Assembly: GCA_022820025.1 (NCBI GenBank)
Contig: JAJEGF010000025.1
Span: forward strand, 209,522 to 273,521
Direction: 5' to 3'
DNA length: 64,000 nucleotides
Source of the DNA: Chloroflexota bacterium
GTDB lineage: Bacteria; Chloroflexota; UBA11872
Shown: piece by piece, positions 42,396 to 51,500 of the stretch
How the letters are laid out: the number at the start of each line of letters is the position of its first letter
How positions within the stretch are numbered: position 1 is the first letter of the stretch
Program-made: the position numbers and the translations under genes
Notes under the pieces: generated by a model
Told to the model about the DNA's origin: nothing
The model's input: only the letters and a program-made list of their open reading frames with translations
Database searches by the model: none

Positions 42396-43250
42396 CTAGG
42401 CATGCGCGGCATGGATAAGACTGTCCAACTCGGCGTATTCGTGCCTGGCGGCGGCTACGGACGTTTCCCAGTCGGGCCAGGCGCATTCGGATTCGTTGGC
42501 GATCCACCCTGTGTAGCCGCCGGCGGCAAGCCGGCGCAGGGTGTCGCGGTTGCCCACGTCGCCCTCGCCCAGCGGTACGTGGACGTAATAGCGGCCGTCA
42601 ACTTCCAGGGTGTGTCCGTCGGCGTTTGGCAGGGCGCGCATGTCCTTGACGTGGACATCGAAGATTCGCGTACCGAGTTGGGCGACATCGTCCGCGCCGA
42701 CGGACGTGGCGGCGGCGTGCAGGTTGCCGGTGTCGAGGGCGGCGCCGAGGTTTGGGTGGTCGATGGCGTCGACCAGGCGGCAGGTGGCGGCGGTGCTGGA
42801 GGCGAGCCCCTGGGCGTGGACCTCGATGGTGACGCGGACGCCGGCTTCCGCGGCGATAGACGCAGCCTGGCCGTACCAGGCCGCCGCGGCCGCCAATTCA
42901 TCGGGGTTGCCGACCGACAGGCCGTCGGCTCCGCCCCAGAGGCGGAGCAAGCCAGCGCCAAGGATGTTGGCGGCCTCGAGGGCGCGGCGGACACCATCCA
43001 TTTCGGACCGGGCGGGTTCGCCGGTGAAGGACTGGGGGCGGCCGAGGCCGGAGGCGAGCCCGACGACCTGCAGGCCGGCGTCTGCGAGGATTCGCGAACC
43101 CTCGCGGCCGGAGGAGCCGGGATTGTCCAGGTCCAGGTGCGGCGGGCGGCACATGAGGGCGACGCCGGAATAGCCGATGTCGCTGGCCGCCGGCGCCACC
43201 CGGTCAAGGGGGTATCCGCCGAACATGAGCGTATGAAGCGCCGCTCGCAT
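42396..43250 (-). CDS. sugar phosphate isomerase/epimerase-family (AP endonuclease 2 fold) protein
   Basis: A 284-residue TIM-barrel protein of the xylose isomerase-like group. Metal-binding residues are suggested by VTIEVHAQGLASS (Glu), ALDTGNLHAAA (Asp and His), FDVHVKDMR (His) and ANESECAWP (Glu). Members isomerise or epimerise keto-sugars or inositols. The ATG at 43250 (MRAALHTLMFGGYPLDRV) begins the barrel directly; the frame to 43391 adds an unrelated Arg-rich stretch. The exact substrate cannot be read. Confidence 0.85.
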   Translation of the reverse strand: MRAALHTLMFGGYPLDRVAPAASDIGYSGVALMCRPPHLDLDNPGSSGREGSRILADAGLQVVGLASGLGRPQSFTGEPARSEMDGVRRALEAANILGAGLLRLWGGADGLSVGNPDELAAAAAWYGQAASIAAEAGVRVTIEVHAQGLASSTAATCRLVDAIDHPNLGAALDTGNLHAAATSVGADDVAQLGTRIFDVHVKDMRALPNADGHTLEVDGRYYVHVPLGEGDVGNRDTLRRLAAGGYTGWIANESECAWPDWETSVAAARHEYAELDSLIHAAHA

Positions 43251-43471
43251 GGCCGGGTCTCCAGACCGTACGCGGCGCAAGCGTAACGCTTTGGGCAGAG
43301 GCCGTTTACCGCCGGTGCGGAAGCATGAGATTCCGGCCGCTGTCGAAAGCGGACGCAGGTCCTTCGCCAACCGAGGCGTCGGGAGGGACACTTGGTGGCG
43401 CGTGGGGAAGGGAGCGCGTTACATTGACTGCTTGAAGCCAACAACCAACGGCCTACCCTGGGGGACCGAGT

Positions 43472-44038
43472 ATGAAGATTTCGCTGCGCCGAGGATTGAT
43501 CGGCGCTGTGGCGGTCGCGCTGGTCGCGCTCGCCGTGCTTGCGGCGTGTGAACCTCCGGGGATCACCGAGTTTCCCGAGCCCGCCTGCGTTGCGACGGGC
43601 GACTGCCCGCCGAACCCCTGCCCTGACAACGAGGCCGTGTTGGCCGAGGGTGAGCAGATCTACCTGACGACCTGCGCCACCTGCCACGGCTATGCGGCGG
43701 ATGGCTTTGGCCCGCAGTACCAGCTGTATTCGCCGCGGCCGGCGAGCTTCAAGACCGAGGAATTCCAAGCCGAGCTCAGCGGCAACCCGGGCGCGGTCTT
43801 CCTGAAGGCCTGGCACGGCAACACCGAGATCGGCGAAGACGATGTCGGTGACGTGCCGCACAGCCTGCCGCAACAGCTGGGCACCCAGCACACCGAGTTC
43901 AAGGTCGCGACGCAGACTCGCGAGAACCTTCGCGAGCAGTGCATGGCCGATGCGCCGCGACCGACGGATACCAGCGGCATGACCGAAGAAGAACTCTGGA
44001 AGGTGGTGCGCTTCCTGCGCACCGCGCCGGGCCGCTAG
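43472..44038 (+). CDS. cytochrome c-type lipoprotein
   Basis: A 188-residue exported single-heme protein. A signal peptide ends in the lipobox VLAAC (Cys26). The heme motif is CATCH at residues 68-72, within LAEGEQIYLTTCATCH. The C-terminal helix carries MTEEELWKVVRFLRTA, typical of class I cytochromes c. An extra Cys-rich stretch (CVATGDCPPNPCPDNE) lies between anchor and heme domain and could form disulfides. It probably shuttles electrons at the outer face of the membrane. No oxidase genes are adjacent. A strong hairpin follows the gene. Confidence 0.9.
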   Translation: MKISLRRGLIGAVAVALVALAVLAACEPPGITEFPEPACVATGDCPPNPCPDNEAVLAEGEQIYLTTCATCHGYAADGFGPQYQLYSPRPASFKTEEFQAELSGNPGAVFLKAWHGNTEIGEDDVGDVPHSLPQQLGTQHTEFKVATQTRENLREQCMADAPRPTDTSGMTEEELWKVVRFLRTAPGR

Positions 44039-44061
44039 CTCGCTCAGGGTCCGCTCGCGTC

Positions 44062-44092
44062 GAGGGGCGCCGGGGTACACCCGGCGCCCCTC
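44062..44092 (+). terminator. terminator hairpin after the cytochrome gene
   Basis: GAGGGGCGCCGGG (44062-44074) pairs over 13 bases with CCCGGCGCCCCTC (44080-44092) around GTACA, 23 bases after the cytochrome stop. There is no long U-run. Confidence 0.65.
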
Positions 44093-44146
44093 GGGCGTTA
44101 ACCGAGGCCCTCAACGCATGCCTTTGATTCTGGAAGGCGCCGTAGC

Positions 44147-44174
44147 TTGACGGAGCACGTCTTTTGTGTAGAGT
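44147..44174 (+). promoter_or_regulatory. promoter of the small zinc-protein gene
   Basis: TTGACG (44147-44152) and TAGAGT (44169-44174) are 16 bases apart, a fair sigma-70 match. The start codon at 44253 follows a strong GAGGAGGGA ribosome site, leaving a leader of about 70 bases. Confidence 0.55.
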
Positions 44175-44252
44175 GGAAGTGCTGACAACGGCGTCAGCCC
44201 GAAGACCGGATCGTGGAGATCTGGCGGAAGTTCCCGCAATGAGGAGGGAACC

Positions 44253-44444
44253 ATGACTCACTACGTCGGCCCACGGGCCACCTACACCGCGACCAGCGGC
44301 CACGAAGCTTGCGCCCGCTGCGGTGGGCGCGGATCGCTTCGGTACGCCCCCACCGGTCGCCACGTCAGCCGCGCCCACTACGGTGAGACGGCTTTCTGGC
44401 GCACGTGCTCCCGCTGCCAAGGCACGGGGCACACCCAGGAGTAG
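44253..44444 (+). CDS. small DnaJ-type zinc-finger protein
   Basis: A 63-residue protein with two zinc knuckles, CARCGGRG and CSRCQGTG, the CxxCxGxG repeats of the DnaJ cysteine-rich domain, separated by about 28 residues. There is no J-domain. A strong ribosome site and its own promoter and terminator suggest steady or high expression. Small proteins with this motif may bind unfolded chains or nucleic acid; the role here is unknown. Confidence 0.8.
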   Translation: MTHYVGPRATYTATSGHEACARCGGRGSLRYAPTGRHVSRAHYGETAFWRTCSRCQGTGHTQE

Positions 44445-44487
44445 GACGCCGCTCCAGCAGTAGTCCCGTGGACGCACGGTGATGAAC

Positions 44488-44513
44488 GGAACCCCCGCCG
44501 CGGCGGGGGTTCC
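44488..44513. terminator. bidirectional terminator palindrome
   Basis: GGAACCCCCGCCG (44488-44500) is followed directly by its perfect complement CGGCGGGGGTTCC. It lies between the convergent ends of the zinc-protein gene (44444) and the SDR gene (44553), so it can serve both. Confidence 0.65.
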
Positions 44514-44552
44514 AGTCTGTTGCGGACGTGCCGGTGTGGCCGGCGCGCGGCG

Positions 44553-45293
44553 CTACAGCCCGCAACCGCTGTCCATCACCAGCACCTCGCCCGTCATGAT
44601 GGGGTTCTCGACCAGCAGGAGCACGCCGGCGGCAATGTCCTCTGGCGTGGCGGCGCGATTGACGGGACTGCGGTCGACAGCCCGTTGCAGAAAATCTTCG
44701 TGCCCGATCATCCAACGCGTGTCGATGGGGCCGGGAGCCACGCTGTTGACACGAATCTCGGGCGCCAGCGTGCGGGCCAGCGACTTGGTGATGGTGTTCA
44801 GCGCGCCCTTGGAGGCCGCGTAGGCGATGGAGGAGCCGGTGCCGGTGATGCCCGACAGCGACGAGATGCTGACGATCACACCGTCGCCGCCGGCTTTCAG
44901 GTGCGGGGCGGCGGCGCGGCTGACGAAGAAGGGGCCCTTGAGGTTGACGGCCAGGATGCGGTCCCAGTACTCGTCCTTCATGCCGTCCAGGTCGTCGTAA
45001 TCGACGAAGAACGTGGTGCCGGCGCTGTTGACCACGATGTCCAGGCGGCCGAAGGCGGCGACGGTCTGCTCCACCATGGCCACGACCGCGGCATCCGACG
45101 CAACGTCGGCCTGGATGGCCAGACCCTCGACGCCGTGCGCCTGGATGTCGCTGGCGGTTTCGGCGGCTTCGTCGGCTGAGCGCGAGTAGTTGACGGCCAC
45201 GTTGGCGCCGCGTTTGGCCAGCATGAGCGCGGTGGCGCGGCCCACGCCGGTTCCGCCGCCGGTGACCAGTGCGGCCTTGCCCTGTAACGACAT
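44553..45293 (-). CDS. short-chain dehydrogenase/reductase
   Basis: A 246-residue classical SDR. The NAD(P)-binding motif is LVTGGGTGVGRATALML, then VNSAGTT (NxAG), the catalytic Ser in VSISSLSGITG and Tyr-x3-Lys in YAASKGALNTITKSLA. The C-terminus VAPGPIDTRWM, then GEVLVMDSGCGL is also typical. After the first strand, VNYSRSADEA places an Arg where NADPH-preferring enzymes often have one. GGAG eight bases upstream favours the ATG at 45293 over 45314. Substrate unknown; a 3-oxoacyl reductase or sugar dehydrogenase is possible. Confidence 0.88.
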   Translation of the reverse strand: MSLQGKAALVTGGGTGVGRATALMLAKRGANVAVNYSRSADEAAETASDIQAHGVEGLAIQADVASDAAVVAMVEQTVAAFGRLDIVVNSAGTTFFVDYDDLDGMKDEYWDRILAVNLKGPFFVSRAAAPHLKAGGDGVIVSISSLSGITGTGSSIAYAASKGALNTITKSLARTLAPEIRVNSVAPGPIDTRWMIGHEDFLQRAVDRSPVNRAATPEDIAAGVLLLVENPIMTGEVLVMDSGCGL

Positions 45294-45368
45294 GCGTCCT
45301 GCTCCTTCATTCACGTGTCAGAGCGGCTATTGTGGCACCCAGGAACGCAGCACCGGAGTTGAAACGGC

Positions 45369-46421
45369 ATGGAGAAGGTATTCGCGCTGCCCAACGGCGA
45401 GGAACTGGTGGCGAGCGTGCTGGGGCCGGGTAAAGGGCGCGGTACCACCGCGGTTCAACACGAGATATACAGCTTTCTGACCCGACCGTTCGATCCCTGG
45501 ATGGTCCCGACCGAAGGCGGGTTCCTGGCGGAATTCCTGGCCGGGACGCACGACCCCTCGCTGGCCGACACGATGCTGGTCGGACGGATCGATGGGAAGG
45601 TGGTGGGGACGGCCTGGCACGGGACCGACCGCGACCTGCCCGAGATGGGCGGCTACGGGTTCGTGTTCACGGAACCGGAACAGCGTGGCAAGGGCATCGC
45701 GCAGCGGCTGACCGAACTATCGATCAACGGCTTCTGGGCGGTCGGCGGCCAGGTGAGCTACCTGGGCACCGTGAACCCGGTGGCGCAGCACATCTACGAA
45801 AAGCACGGTTACCGGCACTACAACGGGCTGACCTATCGCGCGCTGCGGCCGGGGACGGACGCGGACACGTTTGACGAGACCTTCTTCGGCCGCGCGGGCG
45901 ACGGGGAGATTCGCGACATCCGGCTGGGGGACATCGGGGCCTACACGGGCCTAGTGATGCTGCTGGAGCCGGCCGAGTGGATCGTGCGCGACTTCACCGA
46001 GGCCATGTTCTACGTACCGCCGGCGGTGCAGGCCAGCGGCTGCCTGCGGCCGTTCTTCAACTCGATGACTCGCCACGCCGCCAGCCCGGCCAACGCCTGG
46101 AAGGTGCTGGTCAACGACCGCGGACGGCTGGTGGCCTCGGCCAACCTGTGGGCGCCCACCCACGCGCCGGTAGCCGCCAACGCGACGATGGAGTTCCAGG
46201 CCGCGCCGGCGTACGTGGACCGCGCCTGCGCGGTGATCGAAGCCGCCCTGGAGCACGCCGCCGTGAACGACGTGCGAGCTGTCCGGGCCTGCGCGGTCGG
46301 GGAAGCGCGCCTGGCGGTACTGCGCGAGGCGGGCTTTGTCGAGGAAGTCGTGCAGCCGGGCGCCCTGGACCCGGGCGACCAACGCGTGGACGTGACGGTG
46401 ATGCGGCGTGACCTCGGCTGA
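45369..46421 (+). CDS. GNAT-family acetyltransferase, two-domain
   Basis: A 350-residue protein. The first half has a complete GNAT domain with the acetyl-CoA loop FTEPEQRGKGIAQRLTELSI and the following strand SYLGTVNPVAQHIYEKHGYRH. The second half (about 190-350) looks like a degenerate GNAT domain (LVASANLWAPTHAPVAANAT, AVGEARLAVLREAGFVEEV). The substrate is unknown. The Rieske gene starts within its last codons, in another frame, so the two are probably translated together. Confidence 0.82.
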   Translation: MEKVFALPNGEELVASVLGPGKGRGTTAVQHEIYSFLTRPFDPWMVPTEGGFLAEFLAGTHDPSLADTMLVGRIDGKVVGTAWHGTDRDLPEMGGYGFVFTEPEQRGKGIAQRLTELSINGFWAVGGQVSYLGTVNPVAQHIYEKHGYRHYNGLTYRALRPGTDADTFDETFFGRAGDGEIRDIRLGDIGAYTGLVMLLEPAEWIVRDFTEAMFYVPPAVQASGCLRPFFNSMTRHAASPANAWKVLVNDRGRLVASANLWAPTHAPVAANATMEFQAAPAYVDRACAVIEAALEHAAVNDVRAVRACAVGEARLAVLREAGFVEEVVQPGALDPGDQRVDVTVMRRDLG

Positions 46422-46740
46422 CGAACCGGAATTCAAACCCGTAGGTCCGGAGTCTCTGCTGCCGCCGCCGGGGCGGCTGTCGTCGGTGTTCCTGGACAAG
46501 GCCGAGATCGTGATCGCCAACGTGGACGGGCGGTACCACGCCCTGGACGGCCTCTGCGAGCACGCCGGCTACCCACTGGCCTCAGGGCAGCTTGTCGGCT
46601 GCGAATTGACCTGCCCGCTGCACGGCTGGATCTACGACGTAACCGACGGCTGGGTGATCAACCCACCCTTCGGCTACCGCACCCGCAGCTACAAGGTGCG
46701 GGTGACGGATGGGGTGGTGGAGGTGGCGTTGGCGGAGTAA
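46408..46740 (+). CDS. Rieske [2Fe-2S] ferredoxin-like protein
   Basis: A 110-residue soluble Rieske protein (GTG start). The cluster ligands are Cys50 and His52 (LCEHAGYPL) and Cys69 and His72 (CPLHGWIYD). It has no membrane anchor or oxygenase domain, so it resembles the small ferredoxins of dioxygenase systems or the NirD-like group. No partner reductase is adjacent; its only close neighbour is the acetyltransferase upstream, with a 14-base overlap. Confidence 0.9.
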   Translation: MTSADEPEFKPVGPESLLPPPGRLSSVFLDKAEIVIANVDGRYHALDGLCEHAGYPLASGQLVGCELTCPLHGWIYDVTDGWVINPPFGYRTRSYKVRVTDGVVEVALAE

Positions 46741-46846
46741 GGGCGTGTCCGAGTCGAAGCGGAATGGATGCGTCGGCTGGCGTGTTGCGCGCTTGGCAGA
46801 CTGTGTCGCGAGATGGCTCTAGTTTCAGTATGCAAGGAGGGAATAT

Positions 46847-47701
46847 ATGGCTGAGGAAACAGCGGTCGACCCGGCGCCACCTATCCTTCTTAAGGAAATC
46901 TGGCCGATTGAGAATGTCAGGGAATACAAGGTCCATTTCGCACGTTGGAATAGCAGCAACCAACCTCTTGATGAGTGGATCAAGGACAGATCGCGCTGGG
47001 TAGGGTGGCAGGAGTTTCGCCCTACAAGGAATGAATTCAGTCGCCCCTACATATTTTCTTTGATGAACTTTCGTCCCGATGGTCTTCAGACTTGGCTGTT
47101 CGGCGGCATCTTCAAGGTTCTGGAGAGGCATTCCGACCGCTACAAGGTCGAACTCACAGACCAGGGGCAATCATTCATTGGTCGGCTAAAGCTGTGGTCG
47201 GCGTATAGGAGTCGAGCAACGAGAGTTAACTTTGAGAATCACTACGCTGGCCGCTATCCGCTGCATGTGGCAGAGGTTCTTCGCGAGCCCTTCTCAGGTC
47301 GAGCCTTCTCTGGCTACGAGAAAATCAATCTTTCCTTCTCGGAATTGGAAGTGCTCGTTCGGAACGACAGACCCGACTGGAAGACGGCCCTCGAGCATGT
47401 GAAGGGCGTCTACTTGATCACGGATACGAGTTCAAGGACAAGTCGACACTATGTTGGCTCAGCGTACGGTGACGATGGGATTTGGTCGCGGTGGCGAAGC
47501 TACGTTGACACGGTGCATGGCGGCAATGCGGAGCTCCGGCAGTTGGCGGAGGCGAAGGGTCTTGCCCACTGCCGGGCAAACTTCCGCTTCGCGCTACTCG
47601 AATACCTGCCGGCCTATGCGCTCGACGAGACTGTTCTGGCTCGGGAGACCCACTGGAAACAGGTCCTTTTGAGCCGCGAGTTCGGGCTCAACCAGAACTG
47701 A
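46847..47701 (+). CDS. GIY-YIG nuclease-domain protein
   Basis: A 284-residue protein. The C-terminal ~100 residues form a GIY-YIG fold: KGVYLITDTSSRTSRHYVGS, then AYGDDGIWSRWRSY, HGGNAELRQL, and a late Glu in LARETHWKQVLLSRE for the metal. The N-terminal ~170 residues (EYKVHFARWNSSNQPLDEW, GGIFKVLERHSDRYKVEL) form a second domain I cannot name. Base composition is visibly lower in GC than the neighbours and an AAGGAGG ribosome site lies just upstream. It is likely a recent arrival; a DNA-cutting defence or repair role is possible. It stands alone without methylase or mobile genes. Confidence 0.8.
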   Translation: MAEETAVDPAPPILLKEIWPIENVREYKVHFARWNSSNQPLDEWIKDRSRWVGWQEFRPTRNEFSRPYIFSLMNFRPDGLQTWLFGGIFKVLERHSDRYKVELTDQGQSFIGRLKLWSAYRSRATRVNFENHYAGRYPLHVAEVLREPFSGRAFSGYEKINLSFSELEVLVRNDRPDWKTALEHVKGVYLITDTSSRTSRHYVGSAYGDDGIWSRWRSYVDTVHGGNAELRQLAEAKGLAHCRANFRFALLEYLPAYALDETVLARETHWKQVLLSREFGLNQN

Positions 47702-47852
47702 CGGTCTTCAAACGGATCGTGCGCTGCTCGCGTCGGCAGCCGTCCAACATCGAGTACGAAGGCTCGGCTCACCAATGACACTGACCAACACTCGCTAGAA
47801 TCCTGTACGGGCGGCGTGACAACACTTCAACCTTCACCTGGAGAAACGTCCA

Positions 47853-48089
47853 ATGGCCGACCCGAGTAGCAACGCCACGGCGCTGACCCGCATCGAATTG
47901 CGCGAGGAACTGCACCGCAGCCTCGTGCAGTTCGCTACGAAAGCGGACTACGCTGACCTGCGTGGCGAGTTGAAGTCCGAGATTGCCAATCTGCGGGCCG
48001 ATCTGATCATGTGGTTCACTGGCCTGATGCTGGGCTCGGTGGCGACGGCCGTCGCAATCGCGGTTGCCGCGGACCGCTTATTTGGTTAG
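47853..48089 (+). CDS. small coiled-coil, tail-anchored membrane protein (first tandem copy)
   Basis: A 78-residue protein starting MADPSSNATALTRIELREEL. Residues about 12-50 are a helical coiled coil (ATKADYADLRGELKSEIANL), and residues 52-75 a single hydrophobic segment (MWFTGLMLGSVATAVAIAVA). The plan resembles DUF1640/CCDC90-like small proteins. It is clearly duplicated in the next gene. GGAG lies about ten bases before the ATG. The function is unknown; an oligomeric membrane scaffold is a guess. Confidence 0.7.
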   Translation: MADPSSNATALTRIELREELHRSLVQFATKADYADLRGELKSEIANLRADLIMWFTGLMLGSVATAVAIAVAADRLFG

Positions 48090-48197
48090 CTCGCCGAAAC
48101 CCCAGCGACTCGGCATCGACGGTCGTGCGCACAACCGTCGCTGGCCGGGATTCTTCCCAGGGCGTCGAGGCAGCACTTCTACAAGGGGGACGTCCGA

Positions 48198-48467
48198 ATG
48201 GCCGACCCGAGCATTGGCGTGGCTACGCTGACCCGCACTGACCTGCGCGAGGAGTTGGACCGCAGCCTTGCGCACTTCGCGACCAAGGAAGACCTCGCTG
48301 CTCAGCGCGCCGATCTCATGACTGAGATCGCCAATCTGCGCGGCGAAATGAAGGCGGAATTCGCCAGACTGCGGGCCGATCTGATCAAGTGGATGATTGG
48401 CTTGATGCTTGGTTCGGTGACTGCCGCCGTCGCCATCGCGGTCGCGGTCGACCGCTTCTTCGGCTAG
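48198..48467 (+). CDS. small coiled-coil, tail-anchored membrane protein (second tandem copy)
   Basis: An 89-residue paralogue of the preceding gene: MADPSIGVATLTRTDLREEL, then ATKEDLAAQRADLMTEIANL, an extra coiled-coil insert (RGEMKAEFARL), and the membrane segment WMIGLMLGSVTAAVAIAVA ending VDRFFG. The upstream regions of the two copies also share short stretches (gggggACGTCCgaATG against aacGTCCaATG), so the duplication probably included the leader. Confidence 0.7.
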   Translation: MADPSIGVATLTRTDLREELDRSLAHFATKEDLAAQRADLMTEIANLRGEMKAEFARLRADLIKWMIGLMLGSVTAAVAIAVAVDRFFG

Positions 48468-48511
48468 GGCGTCAGCAGCTCAGCTCCTCGGCGGCGACGG
48501 TCGGTCCGAGC

Positions 48512-51500
48512 TCAGGTTCGGGTCAGGCGCACCGTAACGGGAACACCGTTCAGGGTCGGGGCGGCCTCGGCGGCACGCTCCGGTGGCGAGCCTTCGTTGA
48601 CCTCGACGGCCAGAACCTCGGCGGCGATTTCGGACTCGTGCGCGGCCAGGGTTTCGTGCAGCGCCGCCGGGCCGTCGAGCCAGAGCTTTATCCGGTCTGA
48701 GACTTCCAGGCCGGCGTCGCGGCGGAGGCCCTGGGTGGCGTGGACGAGTTCGCGGGCGAGGCCTTCGCGGGCCAGTTCGTCGTCGATGTCGGTGGCGATG
48801 GCGACGATGACGCCGTCCTGTTCGGCGACGCCGAAGCCTTCGCGGGGCGTGCGGCGGACATCCAGGTCGCCGGGTTCCAGGGTCTCGTTTACTCCTTCAA
48901 CTTCGATGTGGAGCGAACCGAGCTCGTCCAACTCACGCACGGCCGCCGGCGCGTCAAGCGCGTCCAGCGCGGCGGCGACCTCGCGGACGTGGCGGCCGAA
49001 GCGTGGGCCAAGTGCGCGGTAGTTCGGACGAACCTGGTAGTCCACCAGTTCGTGCTCGGAGGTCATGCGCCGAAGTTCCTTGACATTCAATTCGTCGAGG
49101 ACGTGCGGTTGTAGCGCAGTCACGGCGTCCCAATCGGCGTCGTCGGCGACCCGAACCAGGGCCGAGCGCAGCGGCTGGCGGAGCTTGACGTTGGCGCTGT
49201 TGCGGGCGGCGCGGCCGGCGCGCACGACCTGCTGGGCCAGGGCCATGGCCGCGTCCAGGTCGGGGTCGCGCAGCGTGTCGTCGGCTTCGGGCCAGTCGGT
49301 GAGATGGACGCTGCCCGGCGCCTCGGGGTCGGCGCGGCGGACGAGGTTCTGGTAGATGTCGTCGGTCCAGAAGGGCATGACCGGGGCCAGCAGGCGCACC
49401 AACGAGGTCAGCAATTCATACAGCGTCTGGTAGGCAGCCTGCTTGTCGTCGTCGGAATCCGATTTCCAGTAGCGGCGGCGTCCGCGGCGCACGTACCAGT
49501 TGGACAACTCCTCGATGAACTCCTGGGCGGCCTGCACGCCGCGATGGACGAGGTAGTCGTCCAGCGAGGCGGTCATGGTGTCGATGAGGCCTTGCAGGCG
49601 TGAGAGCGCCCAGCGGTCCAAGTCGGGGCGTTCGGCCACGGGGATGCGCGGCGCCGTGGGGTCGAAGCCGTCCAGCCGCGCGTAGGTCACGAAGAACGAG
49701 TAGACGTTCCAAAGCGTGAGCATGCGGCGCTTGACTTCGGTGGCCGGGCCGTAGCCGAAGTTGATGTTGTACAGCGGGTTGTGCCCGGCATACAGCCATC
49801 GCATCACGTCCGCGCCCATGCGCTCGGCGGCCTCGCCAAAGTCGATGGCGTTGCCCCAACTCTTGTGCATCGCGCGGCCGGTCTCGTCGTTGAGCTTCTC
49901 GTAGACGAAGACGGACTGGTAGGGCGACTGGTTCTGGATGGTGACGCTCATGAAGAGCATGGAGTAGAACCAGAGCCGGATCTGCTCGCGCATCTCGGTG
50001 ATGAAGTCGGCCGGATACCAGTTCTCGAACTCCGCGCTGTTTTGCAGGTAGCCGAGGGTCGAGAAGGGCACGATGCCGGCGTCCAGCCAGGCGTCGCCGA
50101 CGGCGTCGATGCGGTTAGTCGGCGCCTCGCAGGACTCGCAGCGGATCGTCACGCGGTCGATCCAGGGCCGGTGCAGTTCGCGCAGTTGATCCAAGCCCTC
50201 GATGGCCCGATCTTCGAGGTGGGCCTTCGAACCGATCACCGTCAGGTGGCCGCAGGACTGGCAGGGGTAGAAGGGCAGGGGCAGACCCCAGTAGCGGCGG
50301 CGGGAGATGTTCCAGTCGCCCATGTTGCGCAGCCAGTCGGCCATGCGCGCCCCGGCGTACTCGGGCGTCCAGTTGACGGTGGCCGCGGCGTCGAGCATGG
50401 GCTGGCGGACTTCGTCGGCGCGGATGAACCACTCGTCGTCCACCCGAAACACCAGTTCCTCCTGGCAGCGCCAGCAGTGCGGGTAGCGGTGGGTGTAGGT
50501 GTGGTGGCGATGGAGCAGGCCGCGCTGGCGCAGGTCGGCGACGACGTCGTCGGCGACTTCGCGGGCGTCGCGGCCGGTTAGCCAGTCGTAGCCGGCGGTG
50601 TAGGCGCCGTTCTCGTCGATGGGCACCAGGACTTCGAGCCCCAGGTCCTGGCCGAGGCGGAAGTCCTCCTCACCGGCGCCCGGCGCGATGTGCACAACGC
50701 CGGTGCCCTCGTCCGCGCCAACATCGGTCCAGGGGATGACCCGGTGTGTCACGCCATGCACGGCCGGCAGGTCATCGAAGGGGCCGTCGTAGGTCAGGTC
50801 CAGCAGGTCGGCGCCCTGGCGCCAGGCCACGACGTCGGCGTCGACTCCAAAGACCTCAGGCATCGCGGCCTCCGCCAGCAGGTAACGACCGTCGTCCGCC
50901 GCCACCTCCACGTAGGTCAAGTCGGGATGGACGGCCGCCGCCACGTTGGCGGCCAGGGTCCAGGGCGTGGTGGTCCAGATCAGCAGCCAGGTGCCGGGGC
51001 GTCCGTGGATCGGCAGTCGCACGTAGACGGCGTCGTGCTCGACTTCCTCGTAGGTGTCGATCAGTTCGTGCTGCGAGAGCGCGGTGCCGCAGCGGGCGCA
51101 CCAGGGCATGGCGCGCTGCGCCGCCGCAATCCAGCCGCGTTCGTTGCAGCGCCGCAGGAAGTGCCAGATGTGCTCGATGTTGGTGTCGGAATGCGTGAAA
51201 TAGGAGTCGTCCCAGTCCATCCACTGCCCCAGCCGCACGGACTGCTGCGTCTGCACGCCCGAGAACTTCTCCACGCGCTCGCGGCAGGCGTCGGCGAAGG
51301 ATTCAAGGCCGAATTCCTCGATGTCTCGCTTGGAGTTGAAGCCGAGGTCCTTCTCGACCTCCACTTCCAGCCAGAGCCCCTGGCAGTCGAAGCCGTTCTG
51401 GTAGCGCTGGTGGTAGCCGCGCATGGCGCGGTAACGCTGGTAGACGTCCTTGTAGGTGCGGCCCCAGGCGTGGTGGACGCCCATCGGGTTGTTGGCAGTG

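Noticed and set aside
43434-43471. Promoter-like TTGACT upstream of the cytochrome gene
   Set aside because: No acceptable -10 element lies at a normal spacing, so it was not listed.
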